A stretch of 36,753 nt of DNA from Clostridia bacterium (GTDB lineage Bacteria > Bacillota > Clostridia > Oscillospirales > Acutalibacteraceae), in the NCBI GenBank assembly GCA_017380615.1, contig JAFODQ010000040.1, positions 1 through 36,753 of the forward strand, given 5' to 3'. A program made the position numbers and the translations under genes. Below the pieces are notes generated by a model that saw only the letters and a list, made by a program, of their open reading frames with translations, was not told where the DNA came from and made no database searches. Below are positions 8,592 to 16,079 of this stretch, in pieces (positions within the stretch are counted from its first letter, which is position 1; every line of letters starts with the position of its first letter).

Positions 8592-9646
8592 ATTTTATCT
8601 ATCTCGTCAAGCAACGCCTTGACAATTTCCGTTTCAGGAACCTTTCGTAATATTTCGCCTTTCCGGAAGATTACGCCACATCCATCGCCACCTGCGACAC
8701 CGATATCTGCCTCACGGGCTTCTCCCGGACCATTAACCACACAACCCATAACAGCGATTTTAATGGGTTTTCTTATATTCTTTACTGATTCTTCAACCTG
8801 ATTTGCAAGTGAAACCAAGTCTATTTTTGTTCTTCCGCAAGTCGGACATGCAACAATCTGTGGTGTCTCAACTCTTAAATTTACAGCGTTGAGTATATCT
8901 CGCGCTGCAGCAATTTCTTTAACGGGAGAATCGGTTATTGAGACACGGAGAGTATCACCGATTCCTTTAATGAGAAGTGAGCCTATTCCGATTGAGGATT
9001 TTATGAGAGAGCTTCTCTCTGTGCCTGCTTCTGTTACGCCGAGGTGAAGAGGATAATCACATCTTTCTGCAACAAGACTATATGACTTCACCATATTTTC
9101 AACATCGGAGGATTTGATTGAAATGATTGTGTCATAAAAACCACAAGCTTCAAGCATTGCAACATGACGGAATGCACTTTCTACCATTGCCTCGGGAGTT
9201 GCTCCACCAAATTTTTCAAGAAGTTCCTTTTCGACCGAACCGGAATTGACACCGATTCTTATGGGTACTCCTTTAAGGGCACAGGCATCAGCCACAGCTG
9301 CTACTCTTTCCTGTGAACCGATGTTGCCCGGATTGATACGGATTTTGTCAACTCCTGCCTGAAGACTTTCAAGAGCAAGCTTGTAATCAAAGTGGATATC
9401 TGCAACAAGTGGAATATTTGCGTTTTCCTTGAGCTTTCCAAGAACAGCAACAGCCTTCATGTCAGGCACAGCCATTCGAACAATTTCACAGCCTGCAGCC
9501 TCAAGCTCCTTAAGCTGCTTGAGATTTGCACTGAAATCATCTGCAGGTGCATTAAGCATCGATTGAATAGCAATTGGTGCATCTCCACCGATTTTTACAT
9601 TTCCGACATTTACTTGTCTTGTAATTCGTCTAATCATTTTAATCAC
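8588..9646 (-). CDS. ispG: 4-hydroxy-3-methylbut-2-en-1-yl diphosphate synthase
   Basis: The penultimate enzyme of the MEP isoprenoid pathway, converting MEcPP to HMBPP. It is 352 residues, the normal size for the short bacterial form without an insert. The TIM-barrel start RQVNVGNVKIGGDAPIAIQS and the [4Fe-4S] ligands in ACPTCGRT and MGCVVNGPGEA (three Cys plus Glu) are present. GTG 9646 overlaps the rseP stop as GTGA. An in-frame ATG at 9637 (MIRRITRQ, closer to the usual family N-terminus, with GGTGA five bases upstream) is an equally good start. The C-terminus overlaps polC by four bases. It lies in the same operon as dxr, another enzyme of the pathway. Confidence 0.97.
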   Translation of the reverse strand: MIKMIRRITRQVNVGNVKIGGDAPIAIQSMLNAPADDFSANLKQLKELEAAGCEIVRMAVPDMKAVAVLGKLKENANIPLVADIHFDYKLALESLQAGVDKIRINPGNIGSQERVAAVADACALKGVPIRIGVNSGSVEKELLEKFGGATPEAMVESAFRHVAMLEACGFYDTIISIKSSDVENMVKSYSLVAERCDYPLHLGVTEAGTERSSLIKSSIGIGSLLIKGIGDTLRVSITDSPVKEIAAARDILNAVNLRVETPQIVACPTCGRTKIDLVSLANQVEESVKNIRKPIKIAVMGCVVNGPGEAREADIGVAGGDGCGVIFRKGEILRKVPETEIVKALLDEIDKI

Positions 9647-10710
9647 CGAAATTGTTTTATTATATCACTGATTGTTACCACAGCCATAAAGCCGAGAAGC
9701 AACACAAGACCCACTGTATGAATTTTACCTTCCTTTTCTGCGGGAATTGGCTTTCTTCTTATCATCTCAATAAGGAGGAAGAAGAGTCTGCCACCATCAA
9801 GTGCAGGGAACGGAAGAAGATTAAACACGCCAACATTGATTGTAATTATCGAAAGGAAATTCAATGCTGTGAGAATTTTATCCTTAAAGCTTTCAGGCTC
9901 TGCTGTTGACTCGGCAATTGCTGATATCGTGCCGATGGGACCTGAAACATCTTTCATTCCGTATTTGCCGGTTACTAAATCCACAAGGCTTAACCTTACC
10001 ATCTGAACAATGGATGCAGATTCAAGGAAAGAGTTTTTTAAAACATTGGAAAAGTTAGGCTCTTCACCAAGAATTTTGAAATCTTGAGAAATATATTGCC
10101 TACCTTCAAACTCAAACTGTTGGAACTCAACATCCTTTAATTCAACCTTCTCACCATTGCGGCGCACAACCATATCGATTTTATTATCTCTGTCACGGAC
10201 AAGGTTAAATGGAATTCCTCTGAAGGAATAAACAGGTGTATCATTGATTTTAAGAATTTCATCATCAACCTGAAGTCCGCTAGCCTGACTTGTTGCATTC
10301 TCATCAAATCGTACAACCGTGCGTGTTCCTACAAGCTCACTTGAAGAAAGACAAATCGAAACAACCACGAGACCTAAAATAAGATTAAGAATTGCACCAG
10401 CAGCAATGATAATAAAGCGTTGCCATGCAGGCTTTTTGTTAAAGGCGTGGGCATCATCACTATCTTCATCCTCACCTTCCATGCTTACAAAGCCACCAAT
10501 AGGAAGCAGACGAACAGAATAAACAGTGTCACCCTTCTTTTTTGAGAAGAGCTTAGGACCCATCCCTAATGCAAATTCATTAACCTTAACCTTAAAAAGC
10601 TTTGCGAAGAAGAAATGACCAAATTCGTGAATACCCACAATCACGCCAAAAAGAAAAATGGCTAAAAGATAGGGCCAAACACTGCTCCAAATAGATAAAA
10701 ATGTGCTCAA
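9643..10710 (-). CDS. rseP: RIP metalloprotease RseP (site-2 protease, M50)
   Basis: A 355-residue intramembrane zinc protease. The first membrane helix carries GVIVGIHEFGHFFFAK (HExxH), and a later helix carries NLLPFPALDGGR with the third zinc ligand Asp. Between them lies one PDZ domain (about residues 130-200, SQASGLQVDDEILKIND). At least four hydrophobic segments are visible. Known relatives cleave anti-sigma factors and leftover signal peptides within the membrane. The start is TTG 10710, with GGTGGTG about eight bases upstream; no better ATG precedes the HEFGH helix. It sits between dxr and ispG, the usual Firmicutes order. Confidence 0.95.
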   Translation of the reverse strand: MSTFLSIWSSVWPYLLAIFLFGVIVGIHEFGHFFFAKLFKVKVNEFALGMGPKLFSKKKGDTVYSVRLLPIGGFVSMEGEDEDSDDAHAFNKKPAWQRFIIIAAGAILNLILGLVVVSICLSSSELVGTRTVVRFDENATSQASGLQVDDEILKINDTPVYSFRGIPFNLVRDRDNKIDMVVRRNGEKVELKDVEFQQFEFEGRQYISQDFKILGEEPNFSNVLKNSFLESASIVQMVRLSLVDLVTGKYGMKDVSGPIGTISAIAESTAEPESFKDKILTALNFLSIITINVGVFNLLPFPALDGGRLFFLLIEMIRRKPIPAEKEGKIHTVGLVLLLGFMAVVTISDIIKQFR

Positions 10711-10737
10711 TACGGTTACACCACCAAAATAATATAA

Positions 10738-11886
10738 TCAGATTTTTGCCAATTTACGGACTATTTCCCTCATAAATGAGTCTGTATTATAAACATCCTC
10801 TAAACTATAATCCTGCTTATCATTCAGCTCCTCGGCTGCTTCAGCTATGAGACGAGGGATATCAAGGAAAGAGATTTTCCCTTGTCTGAAGAGAAGATTG
10901 GCTTCTTCGTTAGCACAATTGACAGCTGCAGGATAAAGTCCACCCTTACGAATAGCAGCACGGCATATGTCCATGCAAGGAAATGTTTCATAATCAGGCT
11001 TATAGAAGCTAAGTTTTCCAATCTCCCACAAATCCAACTGCTTTTCAGGAGACGGATACCTTTCAGGATATGTTATTGCGAACTGAATGGGAAGCCGCAT
11101 ATCGGGATGACCAAGCTGCGCAATAACTGAATTATCATCATACTCAATAAGAGAATGAACAATGCTTTCTCTGTGAACAACAATATCAATCATATCTGCA
11201 GATACATCGAAAAGCCACACTGCCTCAATAAGTTCAAGACCCTTATTAAACATTGTCGCGCTGTCTATTGTGATTTTCTGTCCCATTGACCAGCTTGGGT
11301 GCTTGAGTGCATCTGAAAGGGTCACCTTTTCAAGCTCCTCTTTTGTTTTACCGAAGAAAGGTCCACCTGATGCAGTGAGGATAATTCTTTTAAGGGCCTT
11401 GTTAGATGGTGCACCAAGCAGACACTGAAAAATTGCAGAATGCTCACTATCCACAGGAAGAATTGAAACGCCATTCTTCTTTGCAGCATTTGTTACAAGC
11501 TTACCACCTGCAACAAGTGTTTCCTTATTGGCAAGGGCTATTGTTTTGCCTGCACCAATAGCATCAAGAGTGGGCTTAAGACCTGCCATTCCCACAACAG
11601 CATTAAGAGTGATTTCACCCTTACCCTCACTTGCACAGAAGCAAACGCCCTCCATACCGCTGAGCACCTTCACAGGCAAATCGCTTACCCTTACCTTAAG
11701 GTCCGCCGCTGCCTTTTCGTCCACAAGAGCTGCATATTGTGGTCTGAATTCTCGTATCTGATTTTCGATTATATCAACATTAGAATAGGCTGTAAGGGCT
11801 TCGATTTTATAGCCATGCTCTCTAGCAACATCAAGAGTCTGCACACCGATTGAGCCTGTGGAGCCTAAAAGATTTATAGTTTTCAT
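10738..11886 (-). CDS. dxr: 1-deoxy-D-xylulose-5-phosphate reductoisomerase
   Basis: The NADPH-dependent first committed step of the MEP pathway, DXP to MEP. NADPH-binding GSTGSIGVQT is at the N-terminus, followed by ALANKETLVAGGK, the metal- and substrate-binding PVDSEHSAIFQC, ASGGPF and ATMFNKGLELIEA, all typical of the family. The protein is 382 residues from ATG 11886. That start is chosen because GAGAG lies five bases upstream and homologues begin MKxINLLGSTGS. A TTG at 11898 in the same frame overlaps the cdsA stop and would add four residues. Fosmidomycin-type inhibitors target this family. Confidence 0.97.
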   Translation of the reverse strand: MKTINLLGSTGSIGVQTLDVAREHGYKIEALTAYSNVDIIENQIREFRPQYAALVDEKAAADLKVRVSDLPVKVLSGMEGVCFCASEGKGEITLNAVVGMAGLKPTLDAIGAGKTIALANKETLVAGGKLVTNAAKKNGVSILPVDSEHSAIFQCLLGAPSNKALKRIILTASGGPFFGKTKEELEKVTLSDALKHPSWSMGQKITIDSATMFNKGLELIEAVWLFDVSADMIDIVVHRESIVHSLIEYDDNSVIAQLGHPDMRLPIQFAITYPERYPSPEKQLDLWEIGKLSFYKPDYETFPCMDICRAAIRKGGLYPAAVNCANEEANLLFRQGKISFLDIPRLIAEAAEELNDKQDYSLEDVYNTDSFMREIVRKLAKI

Positions 11887-11894
11887 AATTTCTC

Positions 11895-12728
11895 TCAATC
11901 CATAAGATTTATTGCAGCGTAAAGGACAGGCATAACAAACAAAACACTGTCGAATCTATCCATTATTCCACCATGACCAGGCAGAAGCTTACCGAAATCC
12001 TTGACACCGAAGTTTCTTTTAATTGTGGAGGCTGCAAGGTCGCCACACATACTTACAACGGATAATATAATGCTGAGAATAACTATACCGACATAGGACA
12101 GGCTGCTTTCTCCTTCAAAAACATAATTTTTAAAGATGAATAATAACAACACGTTAAGTAATGCTGCACCAACAATACCACCAATAGCACCTTCAACAGA
12201 TTTCTTGGGGCTGATTTTGGGACAGAGCTTGTGTTTACCAAGCTTACTTCCAACGAAATACGCAAATATATCTGTCATCCAGGAAGCAAAGAAAACAAAG
12301 ATGATAAGAAAGACACCATCCATTTTTGTCAAGCCTTCAATATGCTTATGTACATCTCTGAAATATATCATTAAAGAAAACGAGAACGGCACACAAGCAG
12401 AGGCGAAAATCGCAATAACGGTCTGCTCAAATCTTGTGCTCTCGAATTTTATAAGCATAAACACAAGAAGAAGAACAACATATACACAGCCTATTGCTGC
12501 AAAAGGTACCTTGATTCCAAAATGAAAGACAAAGGGTATTATTGCAGAAAAAACCATACTTGCTGCCATTATCAGCTTATTTGTAAGCCCTGTTGCCCTT
12601 TCAATCTCCCACACTGCAATGCACGAAAGAAGTGAAACAAACACAGGGAAAACAATTGTGTTCATAAGAAGAAGCGCACCAATAAATACTATTCCAAATA
12701 AAAGTGCTGTTATAACTCTCTGCTTCAT
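11895..12728 (-). CDS. cdsA: Phosphatidate cytidylyltransferase
   Basis: An integral membrane enzyme making CDP-diacylglycerol from phosphatidate and CTP, the branch point of phospholipid synthesis. About eight hydrophobic segments are visible, and the C-terminal CDP-alcohol signature reads KDFGKLLPGHGGIMDRFDSV. The length (277 residues) is normal. ATG 12728 is preferred over ATG 12740 because GGAGAT, which lies inside the longer version, sits six bases before it, and MKQRVITALLFG is the usual N-terminus. It follows uppS after a short gap holding a hairpin. Confidence 0.95.
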   Translation of the reverse strand: MKQRVITALLFGIVFIGALLLMNTIVFPVFVSLLSCIAVWEIERATGLTNKLIMAASMVFSAIIPFVFHFGIKVPFAAIGCVYVVLLLVFMLIKFESTRFEQTVIAIFASACVPFSFSLMIYFRDVHKHIEGLTKMDGVFLIIFVFFASWMTDIFAYFVGSKLGKHKLCPKISPKKSVEGAIGGIVGAALLNVLLLFIFKNYVFEGESSLSYVGIVILSIILSVVSMCGDLAASTIKRNFGVKDFGKLLPGHGGIMDRFDSVLFVMPVLYAAINLMD

Positions 12729-12750
12729 AATTATCTCCATTAGCCCGGAA

Positions 12751-12774
12751 AAGCGTATCCTGAAAGATACGCTT
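12751..12774 (-). other. Intercistronic hairpin between uppS and cdsA
   Basis: A perfect 9-bp inverted repeat (AAGCGTATC, 6-base loop, GATACGCTT) lies in the uppS-cdsA gap. On the transcribed strand only TTTT follows the stem before CCGGG, so it is a poor terminator. It more likely slows reading, partly attenuates, or protects mRNA ends inside the operon. Confidence 0.5.
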
Positions 12775-12787
12775 AACCCACACTTAA

Positions 12788-13519
12788 TTATACTCCGCCA
12801 AAACGACGGTTACGTTTTTGAAAATCATTAATAATATCGTTAACATTTTCCTCTGTGAAATCAGGCCACAGAACATCTGAAAACCAGAACTCTGAATAAG
12901 CCGACTGCCACTGCAGAAAATTTGACAATCTGAACTCGCCACTTGGACGAACAATAATGTCAGGGTCAGGTTGACCCGCCGTGTAGATATTATCACTTAT
13001 GGTTTGCTCTGAAATTTCATCTATTAAAATTTCGCCCTTCTGCACCTTGGAGACAATCTCCTTGACAGCATGGGTAATTTCGGCTCTGCCACCGTAATTA
13101 AGAGCAACGTTAACTGTTATCTTACTATATTTTTTAGATTTACGTTCAGCCTTTTCAATAAGCTTTATCAAATCCTGAGGAAGTCCTTCTCTTTCACCGA
13201 TAAAACGTATCCGTGACTGACGAATATCGTTCTCACGCTCTCTGTCATCTGCTTCAAGAAGGTATTCCTTAAAAATCTTCATAAGTGCCTGAACTTCATT
13301 TTTGGGTCTGTTCCAGTTTTCTGTGGAAAAGGCATAGAAGGTAACATACTTTATGCCGATATCGGCACAATACTCCGTTATCCTCCTGAAGGTTTTGGCA
13401 CCTGCCTTATGACCCTCGCTCCGTTCGAGGCCACGCTGCTTCGCCCATCTGCCATTGCCATCCATAATGAATGCAATGTGCTGTGGCAAAACATCGAAAT
13501 GAGGTAAATTATTACTCAT
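12788..13519 (-). CDS. uppS: Undecaprenyl diphosphate synthase (isoprenyl transferase)
   Basis: A cis-prenyltransferase that extends farnesyl diphosphate to the C55 carrier lipid used in cell-wall synthesis. It is 243 residues. The signature HIAFIMDGNGRWAKQRG includes catalytic Asp20. FYAFSTENWNRP and the C-terminal IVRPSGEFRLSNFLQWQSAY (diphosphate-binding Arg/Ser) are present. The start ATG 13519 is two bases after the frr stop, and the SD must lie within the end of frr. With dxr and ispG it places precursor supply and carrier-lipid synthesis in one operon. Confidence 0.97.
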   Translation of the reverse strand: MSNNLPHFDVLPQHIAFIMDGNGRWAKQRGLERSEGHKAGAKTFRRITEYCADIGIKYVTFYAFSTENWNRPKNEVQALMKIFKEYLLEADDRERENDIRQSRIRFIGEREGLPQDLIKLIEKAERKSKKYSKITVNVALNYGGRAEITHAVKEIVSKVQKGEILIDEISEQTISDNIYTAGQPDPDIIVRPSGEFRLSNFLQWQSAYSEFWFSDVLWPDFTEENVNDIINDFQKRNRRFGGV

Positions 13520-13521
13520 AA

Positions 13522-14076
13522 TCAGATTTCCATTATTTCCTGAGTCTTTGATGCTGCGATCTCTTCAACCTTTTTGATGTACTCATCAGTGATTTTCTGA
13601 ATTTTCTCTTCAGCAAACTTCTGGTCATCTTCTGTGATTTCTGAGTTCTTCTTCATTGCCTTAATCTTATCAATGCAATCTCTTCTGATGTTACGAACGC
13701 CAACCTTTGCATCCTCAGCATACTGAGAAACTTCCTTTGAAATCTGCTTTCTGCGCTCTTCTGTGAGTGCAGGGAAAACAAGACGGATTACTCTGCCATC
13801 GTTTGATGGATTAATACCGATATCTGATGCCTGAATAGCCTTTTCAATAAGAGAAAGAGTTGATGCATCCCATGGCTGAATCGCGAGAATTCTTGCCTCA
13901 GGAACAGAAACTGCTGCCATCTGATTGATTGGTGTAGGGCAACCGTAATAGTCAACCTGAACCTTATCGAGAACAGCTGCATTTGCACGACCTGCTCTGA
14001 TTGAGTTGTATTCATACTTAAGTGATGAGATTGTTTTCTCCATTTTTTCTTTTGCTAAATTGAATACTGATTCCAT
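13522..14076 (-). CDS. frr: Ribosome recycling factor
   Basis: A 184-residue factor that splits post-termination ribosomes together with EF-G. The SIRAGRANAAVLDKVQVDYY motif, the AVSVPEARILAIQPWD segment and the long C-terminal helix with NIRRDCIDKIKAMKK are diagnostic. Length is standard. ATG 14076 is preceded by GGAGGAT at good spacing. It follows pyrH by 32 bases, the usual gene order in Firmicutes. Confidence 0.98.
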   Translation of the reverse strand: MESVFNLAKEKMEKTISSLKYEYNSIRAGRANAAVLDKVQVDYYGCPTPINQMAAVSVPEARILAIQPWDASTLSLIEKAIQASDIGINPSNDGRVIRLVFPALTEERRKQISKEVSQYAEDAKVGVRNIRRDCIDKIKAMKKNSEITEDDQKFAEEKIQKITDEYIKKVEEIAASKTQEIMEI

Positions 14077-14108
14077 AGATAAATCCTCCGTATATGTAAA
14101 TTTAATTT

Positions 14109-14819
14109 TTATGAATTTGTTACAACAGTACCTGCATTTTCACCACAGACAGCTCTGTTGATATTTTCCGGGTCATTGAGATTGAAAACAAGAATAGGGA
14201 TGTTGTTTTCCTGACAAATTGCTGCTGCAGCTGTGTCCATAACTGCAAGATGTCTTTCGAGAAGCTCGTTGTGAGTTATTCTGTCAAACTTAACAGCATC
14301 GTTGAACTTATTTGGGTCCTTATCATAGATGCCATCAACATTGGTTGCTTTAAGATAAACATCTGCACCAATCTGTGCTGCCCTGAGTGCTGCACCTGAA
14401 TCTGTTGAGAAAAACGGGTTACCTGTACCACCTGCGAAAATAACCACTCTGCCTTTTTCAAGGTGAGAAACAGCCTTATCCCTCATGAAGGTTTCAACAA
14501 CACCTGTTATCTGCACAGCAGACATTACCCTTGCTTCAACACCGATATCGAGAAAGCCCTGCTGCAAAGCAAGTGAGTTCATAACTGTGGCAAGCATACC
14601 AATGCTGTCTGCTCTTGTGCGGTCCATAGCACCACTGCTGCGTCCTCTCCAGAAATTACCACCACCAACAACAATACCAACCTGAACACCCTTGTCAGTG
14701 ATCTTTTTAACAGCACAGCAAACTTCGTTTACAACATTGAAATCAAAGCCGTGACCAGCCTCGCCTGCAAGAACCTCTCCACTGATTTTTAATAGAAGTC
14801 GTTTATAAACGGGTTCCAT
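14109..14819 (-). CDS. pyrH: UMP kinase
   Basis: Bacterial uridylate kinase (amino acid kinase fold, 236 residues), converting UMP to UDP with ATP. LLKISGEVLAG at the N-terminus, VVGGGNFWRGR, MDRTRADSIGMLATVMNSLA and FAGGTGNPFFSTDSGAALRA are the family motifs. ATG 14819 has AAAGGGGA upstream. It is the first gene of the long operon, with a promoter at 14866-14894. The genes that usually precede it in Firmicutes, rpsB and tsf, are not here; spo0A lies upstream instead. Confidence 0.98.
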   Translation of the reverse strand: MEPVYKRLLLKISGEVLAGEAGHGFDFNVVNEVCCAVKKITDKGVQVGIVVGGGNFWRGRSSGAMDRTRADSIGMLATVMNSLALQQGFLDIGVEARVMSAVQITGVVETFMRDKAVSHLEKGRVVIFAGGTGNPFFSTDSGAALRAAQIGADVYLKATNVDGIYDKDPNKFNDAVKFDRITHNELLERHLAVMDTAAAAICQENNIPILVFNLNDPENINRAVCGENAGTVVTNS

Positions 14820-14865
14820 TTATATTCCCCTTTCAGCCGTGAAATCACAGCACTTTTTCTCTATT

Positions 14866-14894
14866 ATTTTACAATAAATGGTCAATATTGTAAA
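14866..14894 (-). promoter_or_regulatory. Candidate sigma-A promoter of the pyrH-to-polC operon
   Basis: On the minus strand TTTACA (14889-14894) and TAAAAT (14866-14871) are 17 bases apart, in a very AT-rich gap downstream of the spo0A terminator. A second -35-like TTGACC (14880-14885) has no partner at good spacing. No other promoter is visible as far as the M20 gene, so this one may drive nine genes. Confidence 0.55.
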
Positions 14895-14943
14895 TAGTTA
14901 AATATCTAAAAAATTATATTATTTTATATATATTATATACAAC

Positions 14944-14973
14944 AAAAAAAGAGTTACCTATCACGGCAACTCT
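14944..14973 (-). terminator. Rho-independent terminator of spo0A
   Basis: On the minus strand AGAGTTGCC, a 6-base loop and GGTAACTCT form a 9-bp stem with one mismatch, followed by a run of seven T. It starts nine bases after the spo0A stop and separates that gene from the pyrH operon. Confidence 0.85.
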
Positions 14974-14981
14974 AAATTGGT

Positions 14982-15746
14982 TTATGATGCATATCGTTTA
15001 AGACGGATTCTGTCTGAAATCATTGCAACAAACTCTGAATTTGTTGGTTTACCTCGTTGACTCTGGATGGTATAACCGAAATACGAGTTAAGCACATCCA
15101 CATCGCCTCTGTCCCAGGCAACCTCAATCGCGTGACGTATTGCTCTTTCAACACGAGAGGATGTACTCTGGAAGCTTTTTGCTACTGTGGGATAAAGAAT
15201 TTTTGTTACTGAATTAAGCATTTCAGGGTTTTCAACAGTAAGACGGATTGCCTCACGGACATATTGATATCCTTTAATGTGAGCAGGAACACCTATCTGA
15301 TGAAGAATTTCTGTTATAACAACATTCAAATCTTTTTTAACCTCATAGCTTGAAGGTGTGTTAATGCCCTTCCAGCTTGAAATCTGCACAATTCTTTCTG
15401 CCATATTCTGTGCATCAAAGGGCTTAAGGAAGAAATAATCAACTCCACAGCGAGTCAATTCTCTTTCAAAATTGGGGTTATCAATACCGGATGTTACTAT
15501 AATCAAAGGTCTTTTAACAGGATCGGACATATTTATTCTTGATATAACACCCATTGCATCAATGTGCTGAAGGAAGGCATCCATAATGATAACATCGGGA
15601 TGTTCTTCTTCAAAAATGTGCAGCAATTCCGCACCATTTTTGGCGCAAAGCTTAACATTCATCTTGTTTGCACGAAGCACCTCAGCCAGCTTGCGACTTG
15701 CTTCGTCTTTTTCATCTGTTAACAGTACAGATAAATTTCCTATCAT
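14982..15746 (-). CDS. spo0A: Sporulation transcription factor Spo0A
   Basis: The master response regulator of sporulation, 254 residues. The N-terminal receiver has the acidic pair Asp11/Glu12, phospho-acceptor Asp56 (VIIMDAF), Thr85 and Lys108 (FFLKPF). The C-terminal Spo0A DNA-binding domain runs from about residue 140 (ITEILHQIGVPAHIKGYQY) and includes the recognition region SFQSTSSRVERAIRHAIEVA. The domain is specific to endospore-formers, so the organism is of that lineage. ATG 15746 follows AGGAGGAA, a very strong ribosome binding site. The gene is monocistronic here, with its own promoter and terminator; spoIVB, often next to it in Clostridia, is not adjacent. Candidate 0A boxes lie upstream, which would allow autoregulation. 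Confidence 0.97.
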   Translation of the reverse strand: MIGNLSVLLTDEKDEASRKLAEVLRANKMNVKLCAKNGAELLHIFEEEHPDVIIMDAFLQHIDAMGVISRINMSDPVKRPLIIVTSGIDNPNFERELTRCGVDYFFLKPFDAQNMAERIVQISSWKGINTPSSYEVKKDLNVVITEILHQIGVPAHIKGYQYVREAIRLTVENPEMLNSVTKILYPTVAKSFQSTSSRVERAIRHAIEVAWDRGDVDVLNSYFGYTIQSQRGKPTNSEFVAMISDRIRLKRYAS

Positions 15747-15860
15747 GGAAGGTTCCTCCTAATACAGTGAGTGTTTCCGACCTAACTGATTTAAGCTATC
15801 CGACAGCACACACCTGTGTATTTCCTTAACACTTCGGTATCTCATTTCCAAAGTGACTAG

Positions 15861-15889
15861 ATTATAACACCGTCTGTCATTATGTTCAA
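15861..15889 (-). promoter_or_regulatory. Sigma-A promoter of spo0A
   Basis: On the minus strand TTGAAC (15884-15889), a 17-base spacer and TATAAT (15861-15866). This places the transcript start about 110 bases before the spo0A ATG, leaving a long 5' leader (15747-15855) in which I see no clear riboswitch. Confidence 0.75.
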
Positions 15890-15968
15890 TAGGTAATGAT
15901 TATTATCGTTGTTTTCAACAAAACATTAAATTTTTCGTCCGTGAAAAGAAATATTTACTCTTGTATTG

Positions 15969-15985
15969 TGTCGAATTTTATCGAA
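15969..15985. promoter_or_regulatory. Tandem candidate Spo0A boxes upstream of spo0A
   Basis: TGTCGAA (15969-15975) matches the canonical 0A box exactly. TATCGAA (15979-15985), in the same orientation one helical turn later, differs at one position and sits in the context TTTTATCGAAAAC. The pair lies about 80 bases upstream of the spo0A -35 box. Known spo0A genes are autoregulated through such boxes. A single 7-mer would occur by chance in a window of this size, so the support comes from the pairing, spacing and location. The rest of 15747-16079 holds only the promoter and the terminator of the next operon. Confidence 0.5.
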
Positions 15986-16037
15986 AACATTGTGTATTTT
16001 GCCTCGCCTATTTTCTAAAAAAACAAAAACCTGAAGA

Positions 16038-16073
16038 TAAAAACAGAAATCCTGCAAATTATGCAGGATTTCT
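16038..16073 (-). terminator. Terminator of the GH42 / beta-helix operon
   Basis: A perfect 12-bp stem (AGAAATCCTGCA and TGCAGGATTTCT, 5-base loop), followed on the minus strand by GTTTTTA. It begins six bases after the stop of the beta-helix gene. Confidence 0.85.
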
Positions 16074-16079
16074 GATATT

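Noticed and set aside
11948-11954. Exact TGTCGAA (0A box) inside cdsA
   Set aside because: It is within conserved coding sequence (around the signature MDRFDS) and away from a promoter; it shows that single 0A boxes arise by chance here.
15781-15840. Possible sigma-H promoter before spo0A (AGGAAAT on the minus strand)
   Set aside because: No GAAT-type -10 box is found at 11-13 bases, so only the sigma-A promoter is listed.
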